Shown piece after piece: positions 25,572 to 42,239 of a stretch of DNA of 46,878 bases; within the stretch, counting starts at the first letter, position 1, and every line of letters starts with the position of its first letter. The translations under genes were made by a program, and so were the position numbers. The stretch covers positions 1 through 46,878 of the forward strand of contig JACVCC010000007.1 in assembly GCA_016742215.1 (NCBI GenBank), in the 5' to 3' direction. Below the pieces are notes generated by a model. That model was not told where the DNA came from, made no database searches, and saw only the letters and a program-made list of their open reading frames with translations. This DNA comes from Brevundimonas sp. GTDB lineage: Bacteria; Pseudomonadota; Alphaproteobacteria; Caulobacterales; Caulobacteraceae.

Positions 25572-26087
25572 ATGGACCGCGCACAAAAAGCCGAGTCGAT
25601 CGAAACGCTGAAGGGCGTTTTCGCCGACGCGGGCGCCGTGGTCGTGACCCACAACCTGGGTCTGACCGTTGCGGAAATGGAAGACCTGCGTGGCCGCCTG
25701 CGTACTGCTGGCGGCACGTTCAAGGTGGTGAAGAACCGCCTGGCGCTGAAGGCGCTCGAAGCCGAAGAAGGCAGCGAATACCACGGCCTGTTCAAGGGTC
25801 CGGTGGGCATCGCCTACGCCAACGATCCGGTGACGGCCGCCAAGGTCTCGTCCGAGTTCGCCAAGGGTAACGACAAGTTCGTGATCCTGGGCGGCTTCAT
25901 GGGCGACAAGGTCGTGGACGCGAAGGGTGTCGACACCCTCGCCAAGCTGCCTTCGCTGGACCAGATCCGCGCTTCGCTTCTGGGCCTGCTCAACGCTCCC
26001 GCGACCAAGATCGCCGGCGTTGTTCAAGCTCCGGCCGGCCAACTGGCTCGCGTTTTCAACGCCTACGCCACGAAGGACGCCGCGTAA
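25572..26087 (+). CDS. rplJ: 50S ribosomal protein L10
   Basis: L10 forms the base of the ribosomal stalk and carries the L7/L12 dimers. It is 171 residues (E. coli 165). It begins MDRAQKAESIETLKGVFADA and contains VVKNRLALKAL and FKGPVGIAYA, typical of L10. The C-terminal helix that binds L12 is near LLGLLNAPATKIAGVVQAPA. The ATG is preceded by GGAGACCGCA. It is followed 66 bp later by rplL in the usual order. rplK and rplA are not directly upstream here, since a DUF4153 gene lies there on the opposite strand. Confidence 0.97.
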   Translation: MDRAQKAESIETLKGVFADAGAVVVTHNLGLTVAEMEDLRGRLRTAGGTFKVVKNRLALKALEAEEGSEYHGLFKGPVGIAYANDPVTAAKVSSEFAKGNDKFVILGGFMGDKVVDAKGVDTLAKLPSLDQIRASLLGLLNAPATKIAGVVQAPAGQLARVFNAYATKDAA

Positions 26088-26153
26088 GCGGACCCGCAGC
26101 TTTCATCTCTGCACATCCTCTACTGAACCCCATCCTACCGAAGGAACTATCCC

Positions 26154-26543
26154 ATGGCTGATCTCGCCAAAATCGTTGAAGACCTGTCGGCTCTGACCGT
26201 CCTGGAAGCCGCTGAACTGTCGAAGCTGCTGGAAGAAAAGTGGGGCGTGAGCGCCGCTGCTCCGGTCGCCATGGCCATGCCGGCCGGTGGCGGCGCCGCT
26301 GCTGACGCCGCTCCGGCTGGCGAAGAGCAAACCGAGTTCACCGTTGTCCTGACGGACGGCGGCGACAAGAAGATCAACGTCATCAAGGAAGTCCGCGGCG
26401 TCCGCACCGACCTGGGTCTGAAGGAAGCCAAGGACCTGGTCGAAGGCGCTCCGCAGAACGTCGTCGAGAACGTCTCGAAGCAGCAAGCCGAAGAAATCAA
26501 GAAGAAGCTGGAAGAAGCCGGCGCCAAGGTCACCATCAAGTAA
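26154..26543 (+). CDS. rplL: 50S ribosomal protein L7/L12
   Basis: Stalk protein that recruits translation GTPases such as EF-G and EF-Tu. It is 129 residues. The N-terminal dimerisation part is [20 protein letters not shown], followed by an Ala/Gly-rich hinge (about 38-60, [18 protein letters not shown]). The globular C-terminal domain contains [20 protein letters not shown] and ends GAKVTIK. GAAGGAACTATCCC precedes the ATG. A strong terminator lies 50 bp after the stop, so this unit is transcriptionally separate from rpoB. Confidence 0.98.
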   Translation: MADLAKIVEDLSALTVLEAAELSKLLEEKWGVSAAAPVAMAMPAGGGAAADAAPAGEEQTEFTVVLTDGGDKKINVIKEVRGVRTDLGLKEAKDLVEGAPQNVVENVSKQQAEEIKKKLEEAGAKVTIK

Positions 26544-26592
26544 GTTGGGATCTGGTCAGTCGCTCTTCGGGGCGGCGGCTTGAACACTTCGA

Positions 26593-26624
26593 CGGGCCGG
26601 AGGAGCAATCCTCCGGCCCGTTTT
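26593..26624 (+). terminator. Rho-independent terminator of rplJ-rplL
   Basis: A perfect twelve-base-pair stem (CGGGCCGGAGGA with TCCTCCGGCCCG) has the tight loop GCAA and is followed by TTTT. It is one of the strongest terminator-like structures in the window. It implies that rpoB-rpoC, 5.4 kb downstream, use a different promoter. Confidence 0.92.
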
Positions 26625-26698
26625 GCATTGTGCGGTGCGCATGGACATCATCTCCCGGTTGTGGCCCGATGGAGCGGCACACCCTGGGGAGGGAAAAC

Positions 26699-27109
26699 AT
26701 GCAGATCAGGAAGCTGGCCGCCGTCGCGGCCGTAGTGATGCTTGGCGCGACCGGACTGGCGTCGTGTGGCGAGGCCGAAGCGAAGAAGGCGACACCGCCG
26801 CCCGCGCCGGCAGGGCCGCCCCCGCCGCCGTCGCCGGACCTGCCGCTGGACTCGCGCAAGGCCCGTCAGATCGTCGGCATGTTGCCGACCACCTGCCTGC
26901 GGGTGGCCTCGCTGAAGATGGACATGGTCACCTGCGACGAACGGCAGAACAAGCCGACCGACCACGCGGCCCTTCGCACCGAACTTCGCGATCTGGCCTG
27001 GAACCTCCAGCAACTGCCGACAGAGCAGGCGACCGAACGCTGCGCCGCCATGCTGACGCAGCTTCAGGCCATGCCCAGCCCGTCAGCCTGCGCCGACCTG
27101 GGCTACTAG
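26699..27109 (+). CDS. Hypothetical Cys-containing lipoprotein
   Basis: A 136-residue predicted lipoprotein. The start at 26699 follows GGGGAGGGAAAAC, a good ribosome-binding site. The signal peptide MQIRKLAAVAAVVMLGATGLASC ends in lipobox LASC. A Pro-rich linker (TPPPAPAGPPPPPSPD, about 32-47) leads to a small helical domain of about 85 residues with four further Cys residues (TTCLRV, VTCDE, ERCAAM, SACADL), which could form two disulfides. No known family was recognised. It stands alone between the rplL terminator and the opposite-strand M61 genes, with seven bases between convergent stops. Confidence 0.8.
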   Translation: MQIRKLAAVAAVVMLGATGLASCGEAEAKKATPPPAPAGPPPPPSPDLPLDSRKARQIVGMLPTTCLRVASLKMDMVTCDERQNKPTDHAALRTELRDLAWNLQQLPTEQATERCAAMLTQLQAMPSPSACADLGY

Positions 27110-27116
27110 GAAACGC

Positions 27117-29078
27117 CTAGCGCCGCCTGGGGGCGAAGATGTCCGCCAGGCGGTCGCGGGTTCCCTCGATCCGGACCAGGCGCGGGTAGCGCAGGCCGTC
27201 GTGGTAGTCGAAGGACAAGGTCCGGAACTCGTCGCCGCGCTTGACGACGAGGACGATCGGCTGGCTGCCGCCCTTGGCGGCCGTCACCGCGTCGCGCAGC
27301 ACCTCAGCAGAAGCCACACGGTCGCCGACCGCGATCAGCTCCCAGCCGTGGCCGAGGCCCTGCTCGAAGGCCGGCGAGCCCCAGCGGACGCCGCCGATCC
27401 GGTTGCCCGAGCCGAGGCTGAAGCCCAGCGAATACTGGAAGTCGCCGCCCCAGCCGCCCATCATCCGCTTCTCGACCGGGGTCAGCTCGTCGACGTAGGT
27501 CAGACGCCAGCCGGCGCGCTCGATGCCGTCCAGCGGCGCGCGGGCGTTGGGGCCCACGGCGTCCAGACGGGTGCGCAGGAAGGTCGACCAGTCGTGCGGA
27601 TGCACGGCGTTCAGGGCCTGGACCACGTCGTCGAAGGTGTAGGGCTTCGCCTCCCACACGCCGTCCTCGCCGCCCAGGAAGGTGCGGGCGAAGTCGTCCA
27701 GCGACTTGCGCTCGTTGGTCTCGGACCGGATCAGGGTGTCGGCATCCAGCCAGACCAGCAGGGCCTCGCGATAGTAGTCGCCGGTACCGCGCATCCATGA
27801 CGACCAGGGATTGGTCGTCCGGTAGCCGAGCAGGTTGTGGTTGGTCGTGTCCTGCAGGGCGCGCCACTGGCGGCCGGGCTGCTGGTCATAGAAGCCCGCG
27901 ACTTCGGCGAGGTTGACGACGGCCTCTTCGAAGGTGCCCAGGCCCGAGCGCGGGGTCAGGACGTCGCCCCAGTATTCGGTCTGGCCCTCATAGACCCACA
28001 TGAGGGTGTTCTGGGTCGGCAGGTTGAGGTTGGCGACGTACTCGTCCGACGGGCGACGGTACTTGCCGTTCCAGCTGTGGACGTACTCGTGCGGAAGCAG
28101 GCCGCGGGCGCCATAGGCAGGATTGGCGCTGGAGAAGTAGTTGGGCGCGGCCGTGTTCTCGGACGAGCGGTGATGCTCCAACCCGATCCCGCCCATCTGG
28201 TTGGTCAGAGCCAGCAGGAACTCGTAGCGGTCGAACTGGCGCGTGCCGAACAGGCGGTCGGCCTGATCGACGAGAGCCTCGTACTTCGCCGTCCATTCGG
28301 GGGTGATGTTGATCGAGGCCGCCGTGTCGCCAACGAGGTTCAGGTGGATCGGCGAGCGGCCGCCCGGATCGATGTCCACGCGGCGATAGTGGCGGCCGGC
28401 GAACATGGGGCTGTCAGCCAGATGCTCCAGCGAGATCGGGGCGAAGGTGGCCACGTCGCCCTCGCGGGAGGTCTCGTCCAGCGCCACGCCGTACTGCCAG
28501 CCGGTCGGCAGGACCACCGATGGGGCGAAGGTGATGCGGCTGTGGTTGTAGCCCGCCGGATAGAGAAGGGCCTTCTCCCACTGCAGGTTCACCATCTCGG
28601 GCGTCATGACCACGCGCCAGACGGCGTTGTCCGGCTGGGTCAGCCACTCGAAGGCGACCTCGATGGAGGAGACCCCGGCCGGGATGTCGAGGTGGAAGGC
28701 GTGGGGATCGACCGTGTCGCGCACCCATTCGATCCGCTGACCATTCCCGGTGACGGTCAGGCCGGAGATCAGCTGGATCGGGCCGGTGTCGGCGTGGTTG
28801 CCCGGAATGAATTTCGGATACTGCAGCACCAGATGGCCGGCCGAGACCGGGATGGTCTGGCGGGTGCGGATCACCTTGTGGTCGAGGTCCGTCAGGTCGA
28901 CGCGGATGCCGATGGTCCCGGGATAGTCGCGGTCCTGCGGCGCCGGGATCGGCGGCAGGGCGTGCGGCAGGCTGGTCGGGGCGGGCAGGGGCGCATTGCC
29001 CTGCGAGGCCGGGACCTGGGCAAGGGCGGTCGTCGCTGCAGAGGCGAGGAGAAGGGCGAGGGCGGCGGTGCGGATCAT
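27117..29078 (-). CDS. Secreted M61-family glycyl aminopeptidase with PDZ domain (copy A)
   Basis: A 653-residue predicted periplasmic zinc peptidase. The signal peptide is MIRTAALALLLASAATTALA. An N-terminal beta domain covers about 50-250. The catalytic domain has HEYVHSWNGK near 322-331, the HExxH zinc motif of M61, and a downstream Glu in WVYEGQTEYWG near 362-372. A PDZ-like region covers about 560-640 (GGVRWGSPAFEQGLGHGWEL, then VASAEVLRDAV). M61 enzymes prefer peptides with N-terminal Gly or Ala. It lies 22 bp downstream of a full-length paralogue on the same strand. Confidence 0.92.
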   Translation of the reverse strand: MIRTAALALLLASAATTALAQVPASQGNAPLPAPTSLPHALPPIPAPQDRDYPGTIGIRVDLTDLDHKVIRTRQTIPVSAGHLVLQYPKFIPGNHADTGPIQLISGLTVTGNGQRIEWVRDTVDPHAFHLDIPAGVSSIEVAFEWLTQPDNAVWRVVMTPEMVNLQWEKALLYPAGYNHSRITFAPSVVLPTGWQYGVALDETSREGDVATFAPISLEHLADSPMFAGRHYRRVDIDPGGRSPIHLNLVGDTAASINITPEWTAKYEALVDQADRLFGTRQFDRYEFLLALTNQMGGIGLEHHRSSENTAAPNYFSSANPAYGARGLLPHEYVHSWNGKYRRPSDEYVANLNLPTQNTLMWVYEGQTEYWGDVLTPRSGLGTFEEAVVNLAEVAGFYDQQPGRQWRALQDTTNHNLLGYRTTNPWSSWMRGTGDYYREALLVWLDADTLIRSETNERKSLDDFARTFLGGEDGVWEAKPYTFDDVVQALNAVHPHDWSTFLRTRLDAVGPNARAPLDGIERAGWRLTYVDELTPVEKRMMGGWGGDFQYSLGFSLGSGNRIGGVRWGSPAFEQGLGHGWELIAVGDRVASAEVLRDAVTAAKGGSQPIVLVVKRGDEFRTLSFDYHDGLRYPRLVRIEGTRDRLADIFAPRRR

Positions 29079-29100
29079 CGTCGGGTCTCTCGTCTCTCAA

Positions 29101-31059
29101 TCAGCGGCGGCGCGGGGCGAGGATGTCGCCGAGGCGGTCGGGCGTGCCCTCGATCCGCTCAAGATGCGGGTAGCGCAGGCCGTCGTGGTAGTCGAAGCGA
29201 ATGGTGCGGAAGCGCTCGCCGTTCTTCAGCATGACCTCGATCGGCGTGGTGTTACCCTTCGAGGCGGTGATAGCGGCGGCGAGGACGGCCGGGCTGGCGG
29301 CGCGGCCGTTGATGGCGACCAGCTCCCAGCCCGAGCGCAGGCCGGCGTCGAACGCCGGAGAGCCCCAGCGGACGGCGGTGATGCGGTTGCTGTTGCTGAC
29401 CGAAAGTCCCAGCGAATACTGGAAGTCGTTGCGGTTGAGCTCGGCGTTCAGGGCGCGGCTGTAGGCATTGGGGGCGTCACGCCAGACCAGCCGGTAACCG
29501 CCGCGCTCGATCCCGCCCAGCGGTCCGGCGGCGTCCGGGCCGACGGCATCCAGACGCTCGCGCAGGAAGGACGCCCATTCGTGCGCCTGCACACCGTTCA
29601 GCGTCGAGGCGACGTCGTCGAAGGTGTAGGGCGCCGGATCCCAGTCGCCGTCCTCCGTGCCGAAGAAGGCTTTCGCGAAGTCGTCCAGCGACTTGCGGCC
29701 GTTCGACTGCTCGCGGATCAGGGTGTCGGCGTCCAGCCAGATCATCGCGCCTTCGCGATAGTAGTCCTCGCTGCGCTGGCGGCTGGGCCAGGGCTGGGCG
29801 CTGCGGCGGGCGATTATCGGGTCGTTCGTGGTGTCCTGCATCGCGCGCCAGGCCCGGCCGGGATTGTCGTCGGCATAGGTGGCCGCGGTGTTCGCCAGCA
29901 CGTCCAGCGCCTGCTGCTTCGTCATCAGACCGGCGCGGGCGGTCAGGATCAGGCCCCAGTACTGGGTCTGGCCTTCATAGACCCACAGCAGGGAGTTCTG
30001 CAGCGGCTCGTTCAGGTTGGGCGTCATCTGGTCGGCCGGGCGACGCCACTTGCCGTTCCAGGAGTGAGTGTACTCGTGACCCAGCAAGTCCCGATCGGCC
30101 AAGGTGCCAGTGGGGTCGGTGAAGTAACGGGTGTCCACGCTGTTCTCGGACGAGCGGTGGTGCTCAAGCCCGATGCCGCCCAGCCGGTCGGTCACGGCGA
30201 CGAGGAAGTCGTAGTGGTTGAAGTGACGGGCGCCGAACAGGCGGTCGGCCTGCCGGACCAGTTCGCGGTGCTGGCCGATGTGGGCGTCGGTGGCTTCCAG
30301 CATGGCGGCGCTGTCGGCGACCACGTTCATGCGCACCGGCGAGCGGCCGCCCGGATCGAGGTCGAACTGACGGTAGTGGGCGCCGGCGAACAGGGGACTG
30401 TCGGCCAGATGCTCCAGCGTGATCGGGGCGAAGGTGGCTACGCCGTTCTCGAACGACACCGTGTCCAGCGCCACGCCGTACTGCCAGCCGGCCGGAAGCC
30501 GCAGGGTCGGGCGGAAGGTGATCTGGCGCGAGTAGTAGCCTGCGGGATAGAGGACGGCCTTCTCCCACTGGATGTTCAGCATCTCGTCTGTGATGACGAC
30601 CCGGCCCTGCGAGCCCTCGATGGGCGTCAGCCATTTGAAGGCGACCTCGACGGCCGAGGCGCCGGCGGGGACCTCGACTTGGAACGCGTTGGTGTGGACG
30701 GTGTTGCGGACCCAGCGCAGCGGCTGGCCGTTGGCGGTGATCTGTAGGTCGGCGATGTCATCGACCGGGCCGACCGGGCCGTGATTCCCCGGGATCCACT
30801 GCGGATAGAGCAGGATCAGCGGTCCGGGTCCCGTGACCGGAATGGTCTGGCTGACCGAGACGATGCGACGGTCGAGGTCGGTGGCGTCGACCTCGATGTC
30901 GATGACGCCGGGATAGGCCGTGTCGCGCGGCTCGGGCATCGGGGCCAGGGCGACAGGCAGGGCCGGCGTGCCGACCTGGGCGATGGCGGGCGCCCCGGCG
31001 CCGGCGAGGAGGGCTGCGGCGCAGGCGGCGGCGAGCAGGCGGACGGTCGGACGCATCAT
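29101..31059 (-). CDS. Secreted M61-family glycyl aminopeptidase with PDZ domain (copy B)
   Basis: A 652-residue paralogue of the adjacent gene. ATG at 31059 or the next codon (31056) is the likely start, giving MMRPTVRLLAAACAAALLAG and a signal peptide ending PAIA. The zinc motif is HEYTHSWNGK with WVYEGQTQYWG downstream, as in copy A. The PDZ-like C-terminus has AVRWGSPAFDAGLRSGWELV and ends RLGDILAPRRR, nearly the same ending as copy A. The two clearly arose by tandem duplication but have since diverged strongly. It is preceded, after 117 bp, by the FKBP lipoprotein gene on the same strand. Confidence 0.92.
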   Translation of the reverse strand: MMRPTVRLLAAACAAALLAGAGAPAIAQVGTPALPVALAPMPEPRDTAYPGVIDIEVDATDLDRRIVSVSQTIPVTGPGPLILLYPQWIPGNHGPVGPVDDIADLQITANGQPLRWVRNTVHTNAFQVEVPAGASAVEVAFKWLTPIEGSQGRVVITDEMLNIQWEKAVLYPAGYYSRQITFRPTLRLPAGWQYGVALDTVSFENGVATFAPITLEHLADSPLFAGAHYRQFDLDPGGRSPVRMNVVADSAAMLEATDAHIGQHRELVRQADRLFGARHFNHYDFLVAVTDRLGGIGLEHHRSSENSVDTRYFTDPTGTLADRDLLGHEYTHSWNGKWRRPADQMTPNLNEPLQNSLLWVYEGQTQYWGLILTARAGLMTKQQALDVLANTAATYADDNPGRAWRAMQDTTNDPIIARRSAQPWPSRQRSEDYYREGAMIWLDADTLIREQSNGRKSLDDFAKAFFGTEDGDWDPAPYTFDDVASTLNGVQAHEWASFLRERLDAVGPDAAGPLGGIERGGYRLVWRDAPNAYSRALNAELNRNDFQYSLGLSVSNSNRITAVRWGSPAFDAGLRSGWELVAINGRAASPAVLAAAITASKGNTTPIEVMLKNGERFRTIRFDYHDGLRYPHLERIEGTPDRLGDILAPRRR

Positions 31060-31176
31060 GGGGGACTCGCGAGATAACGGGTGGCGCAGATCACGACGCC
31101 GGGCGCAGGGGGTCAACCCGAGCGGGGCCGTGCCGCATTAAATCCCTGTCATGTTGCGGGTTCCGAAGATCCGCGA

Positions 31177-31692
31177 TCAGCCCGCCGGCTTTACTTCCAG
31201 CAGTTCGACCGTGAACAGCAGGGTCGAGTTCGGGGGCAGTTCGTCGCCGCCGACCCAGCGCTCGCCGTAGCCGAGCGCGGCCGGGATCACGAACTCGAAC
31301 TTCTCGCCCTCGCGCATCAGCGCCACGCCCTCGGTCCAGCCGCGGATGACGCGGTTCAGCGGGAACTCGGCCGGTTCGTTGCGGGCGTAGCTGCTGTCGA
31401 ACTCGCGGCCGTCGACGAAGGTCCCGCGGTAGTGGACCTTGACCGTATCGGTCGAGGCCGGCTGGCGGCCCTCAGGGTTCGCTCGGCCGACCCGGCGGTA
31501 CTGCAGGCCGCTTTCGGTCGTGGTCCAGCCCCGGCGCGCGCCATTGATGCGCAGGTATTCGGCATTGCCGGCGGCCCAGCCCTCGGCGGTGCCGGTGCCG
31601 AGCTGGACAGGAGCCGGCGATTCGGGCGCGGATTCGCAGGCGGCCACGGCGAGAGCGGGCAGGGCGGCGAGGGCGATCAGGGTGCGTTTCAT
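31177..31692 (-). CDS. FKBP-type peptidyl-prolyl isomerase, lipoprotein
   Basis: A 171-residue envelope isomerase that speeds Pro cis-trans changes during protein folding. The signal peptide [19 protein letters not shown] ends in lipobox VAAC. The FKBP domain (about 60-168) contains [40 protein letters not shown] and [10 protein letters not shown], which carry the usual active-site aromatics. A C-terminal [10 protein letters not shown] closes the fold. It stands in front of two M61 peptidases on the same strand, consistent with an envelope protein-maintenance group. Confidence 0.93.
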   Translation of the reverse strand: MKRTLIALAALPALAVAACESAPESPAPVQLGTGTAEGWAAGNAEYLRINGARRGWTTTESGLQYRRVGRANPEGRQPASTDTVKVHYRGTFVDGREFDSSYARNEPAEFPLNRVIRGWTEGVALMREGEKFEFVIPAALGYGERWVGGDELPPNSTLLFTVELLEVKPAG

Positions 31693-32049
31693 GCGGCGAC
31701 GCTAGCAGCGGTCACGCGCCGGCGGAACGGGGCTGTGGGGGCGCCGCAAGCGAAATCGATCTGGTCGCGAAGATTTTCCACAGCGACCTTTATTTCGCCG
31801 TCAAAGGGAGTATATCAGCGCGTTCCGCTAACTCCGTCATGAGTCCGCGCGAAAGCGCCGAGGCCCGGTTTGTCGCCCTCCGACCGGTGCGAAGGCGTGC
31901 TCCTCCCCAAGGGAGCCTTGAAATTTCAGGTGTCCTGGCGCCGCGAGGCCCGAGGGTGGACGCCGAAACCGATGGTCACGGATCGCCACAGGGCGGGCCG
32001 TGGCTGCTGCATTTGAAGCCGACTGCCCGGTCGGCATTGGGAAGTCAGA
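31693..32049 (+). promoter_or_regulatory. Intergenic control region upstream of rpoB
   Basis: This 357-bp region between the divergent FKBP and rpoB genes must contain the rpoBC promoter, because the rplL terminator and opposite-strand genes block read-through from upstream. The AT-richest part is 31750-31830. TATATC at 31811-31816 is the best -10 candidate, but no good -35 partner was found. GCTAACTC near 31827-31834 resembles a Caulobacter -10 as well. TTTTCCACA at 31774-31782 is one base from a DnaA box. Downstream of 31840 nothing coding is convincing before the rpoB start. Confidence 0.35.
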
Positions 32050-36165
<4,116 letters not shown>

Positions 36166-36178
36166 CCGACCGAATGAT

Positions 36179-36221
36179 CCCTCTCCGCGAAAGCGGGGAG
36201 GGACGGTCCCTCGCCCTCTCC
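36179..36221 (+). promoter_or_regulatory. Competing hairpins in the rpoB-rpoC gap
   Basis: CCCTCTCCGC (36179-36188) pairs with GCGGGGAGGG (36193-36202) around a GAAA tetraloop: ten pairs, one of them G-U. The same GGGGAGGG segment can instead pair with CCCTCGCC (36208-36215), and CCCTCTCC recurs at 36214-36221. No U-tract follows. A processing or pausing role is possible. Confidence 0.6.
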
Positions 36222-36263
36222 AACTGATTGAATTTAGGCGGCCTTGCCGCAGAAGGAAAAAAG

Positions 36264-40460
<4,197 letters not shown>

Positions 40461-40482
40461 TCCGGGTTCAGGCAAGGAACTG

Positions 40483-40520
40483 AAGAGGGCGGTCCCGGCG
40501 ACGGGGCCGCTCTTTTCTTT
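40483..40520 (+). terminator. Probable terminator of rpoB-rpoC
   Basis: AAGAG plus CGGTCCC pairs with GGGGCCG plus CTCTT, with a two-base GG bulge on the 5' side and loop GGCGA. The T-rich stretch TTCTTTT follows. It lies 22 bp after the rpoC stop and just before the next gene's start. Confidence 0.75.
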
Positions 40521-40564
40521 TGTCCGGAGGTTCACCAGTGTCGGGCCGGTTACCGGAGCCGAGT

Positions 40565-41344
40565 ATGTCCCTGATCGCCCTGTCCATAATCCTGCTCTCG
40601 CAGGAACCCCAGACTGTCACGACGGTCGAACGGCTGGAGTTGACGCGGGCCCAGTCAGAGGCCGCAAGCCTGATCCTGCAAGCGGGGCGCGTCGCTGGCA
40701 GGTGCGCCGCCCACCTTCCAGCGGAAACCGTCGTCGCCTTCGACGCGGCGATGCTGCAGATGAGAGGCGATCCGATGGTCGGTCCGGGCCTCGCTGTGCA
40801 GGACGTCCTTTTCTTTGACTCATACGGCCGCGGAAAGATCGAGGCCGGACAGAATGAGCGCGCGCGATGCGAGGGAGAGATTGTTGACGCCCGCCTGTTG
40901 ATCGAGGGGCGACGGGCGGATGTCGACAGCCTCGGGAGTGGGTTTGGCGTCTCGGGTCCCGCAAGCTCGCGGCCGTGGGAGCGGCTGGGGCAGGCGGCCG
41001 TCGACGCTGGCGAGGCGCCGAGACATCGCACCCCTCTGGCGCCCCGGGGCGCCGCTCCCGAACCCGTGACGGTTCAGATTCCCCCTCAGTGGGCGCAGCC
41101 GCCGCGCGTTCCCTTGCCCCGGCAGGCGAGGGAAGCGGGCGTGTCCGGATGGGCCAGCATCGAATGCATTGTGACGGTGTCCGGACGCGCCAGGGACTGC
41201 CGGTTGATGGCGGAATCGAGCCCGGGCCTTGGCTTCGGCGAGGCCGCACTGGGAGCCGAGAACGCCTATAGGTTCCGTCCGAGCACCATCAACGGCCAGC
41301 CGGTGGAATCCCGGGGTGCCTTCCGGATCCGGTTCCGACCGTGA
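40565..41344 (+). CDS. Protein with TonB C-terminal-like domain, no clear membrane anchor
   Basis: A 259-residue protein from ATG 40565 (MSLIALSIILLSQEPQ). GTG at 40538, with GGAGG seven bases before it, is an alternative start adding nine residues. The N-terminus looks like a short cleavable signal, not a TonB anchor. Residues about 170-258 match the TonB C-terminal pattern: PRVPLPRQAREAGVSGWASI, then VSGRARDCRLMAESSP, GFGEAALGAENAYRFRPST and INGQPVESRG. Such domains contact the TonB box of outer-membrane receptors. Two Cys residues (ECIV, DCRL) could form a disulfide. The gene converges on a TonB-anchor-like gene with three bases between stops. Confidence 0.78.
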   Translation: MSLIALSIILLSQEPQTVTTVERLELTRAQSEAASLILQAGRVAGRCAAHLPAETVVAFDAAMLQMRGDPMVGPGLAVQDVLFFDSYGRGKIEAGQNERARCEGEIVDARLLIEGRRADVDSLGSGFGVSGPASSRPWERLGQAAVDAGEAPRHRTPLAPRGAAPEPVTVQIPPQWAQPPRVPLPRQAREAGVSGWASIECIVTVSGRARDCRLMAESSPGLGFGEAALGAENAYRFRPSTINGQPVESRGAFRIRFRP

Positions 41345-41347
41345 TCC

Positions 41348-42175
41348 TCAGTCGACCGGGTCTCGGGGCGTAGAGGCGCCCGGAGTCAATGGCGCTCCGC
41401 TGCTGCGAGGACCATCGCGGCGGGTGCGGATGTTCTGGGTCGAATCCGGGCGCAGCGACGGGTCCAGATGGGCGCCCGCGACGCCGATGCCGAAGTTCGA
41501 GCCGACACCGTCCTGTGGGCCGACAATGCCGGAGCCGCCGGACAACGGACGACGACGGGCTTCGTACTCCTGAAGCGCTCGGGCTCCCTGACGGGCGAAG
41601 GCGGAGTCGCGCTCCGGATTGCCGGTCCCTTCGATCGGCGGAGCGGCGGCGGCGCGTTCACCGAACCGGTCATCGCAGACAGCGCGCTCGGCCTCGGTCA
41701 GGATCGAGGGATTGGCGCAGCCCGGGCCGCGCGTGCGCAGGCCGCGGCCGATGCGATCACCAAGCGTGTCGGGACGCACAGCCCAGGCGCCGGCGGGCGG
41801 GGCAGGGGCGCCGGCGGGCGGCGGCCCCGCAGGCGTTCGCGGCGCGGGCGGGGTTGGACGTTCGTCCTCATCGTCGGGCTGACGCTGGAAAGGCAGCCGA
41901 AGGCCGAACACTGACGGCTGGGTTGACGGCGCCGGACTCGGTTCGGTTGCCGCCACTGACGGAGCCGGCGATGGGCGCGGACGGGGCTGTTCGTTCTCGA
42001 GCAGAGGGCGAGGCTCGATCTCGACGAGGATGACGCGTTCCTGCTGAAGCGGCGGAAGATCCATCTGGATTGCGCGCAGCCCGAGGCCGCCCAATACGAG
42101 GGCGTGGGCCAGAACCGAGGCGGCGACCAGCGCGGGCGTTCGCCATCGCTGCAGATCCTTCGGCCGTCCGATCAT
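41348..42175 (-). CDS. TonB/TolA-like anchor protein lacking the TonB C-terminal domain (copy 1)
   Basis: A 275-residue protein. The start MIGRPKDLQRWRTPALVAAS (ATG 42175) puts one hydrophobic segment at about 13-33. That helix contains S20 and H24, the SxxxH pattern that in TonB and TolA contacts ExbB/ExbD or TolQ/TolR. A long Pro-rich region follows (about 50-135, PRPRPSPAPS, RTPAGPPPAGAPAPPAG). The C-terminal part has two Cys residues in GPGCANPSILTEAERAVCDD and a Gly-rich end. No TonB C-terminal fold is visible. It is 64 bp after its paralogue and shares with it a 24-base repeat in the leader. Confidence 0.68.
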   Translation of the reverse strand: MIGRPKDLQRWRTPALVAASVLAHALVLGGLGLRAIQMDLPPLQQERVILVEIEPRPLLENEQPRPRPSPAPSVAATEPSPAPSTQPSVFGLRLPFQRQPDDEDERPTPPAPRTPAGPPPAGAPAPPAGAWAVRPDTLGDRIGRGLRTRGPGCANPSILTEAERAVCDDRFGERAAAAPPIEGTGNPERDSAFARQGARALQEYEARRRPLSGGSGIVGPQDGVGSNFGIGVAGAHLDPSLRPDSTQNIRTRRDGPRSSGAPLTPGASTPRDPVD

Positions 42176-42205
42176 GCCCGCTCCCTGTTGGTCGCACAGG
42201 TGATC

Positions 42206-42229
42206 GGGCGAGCGTGGCCGTATTGGGGC
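42206..42229. repeat. 24-base direct repeat, copy 1
   Basis: An exact copy of 42912-42935, in the same orientation. It starts GGGCGAGCGTGGCC and ends GTATTGGGGC. It lies 30 bp upstream of the anchor-like gene ending at 41348. Confidence 0.9.
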
Positions 42230-42239
42230 TGGCGCAAGG

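Noticed and set aside
31774..31782. DnaA box-like TTTTCCACA upstream of rpoB
   Set aside because: It is one site with one mismatch and no cluster of boxes, so neither an origin nor DnaA control can be claimed.
36179..36202. Third REP-like copy in the rpoB-rpoC gap
   Set aside because: The stem sequence only superficially resembles the CCTTCTCCC elements near 21826 and lacks the GCGAAGC and GGATGAGGGG parts.
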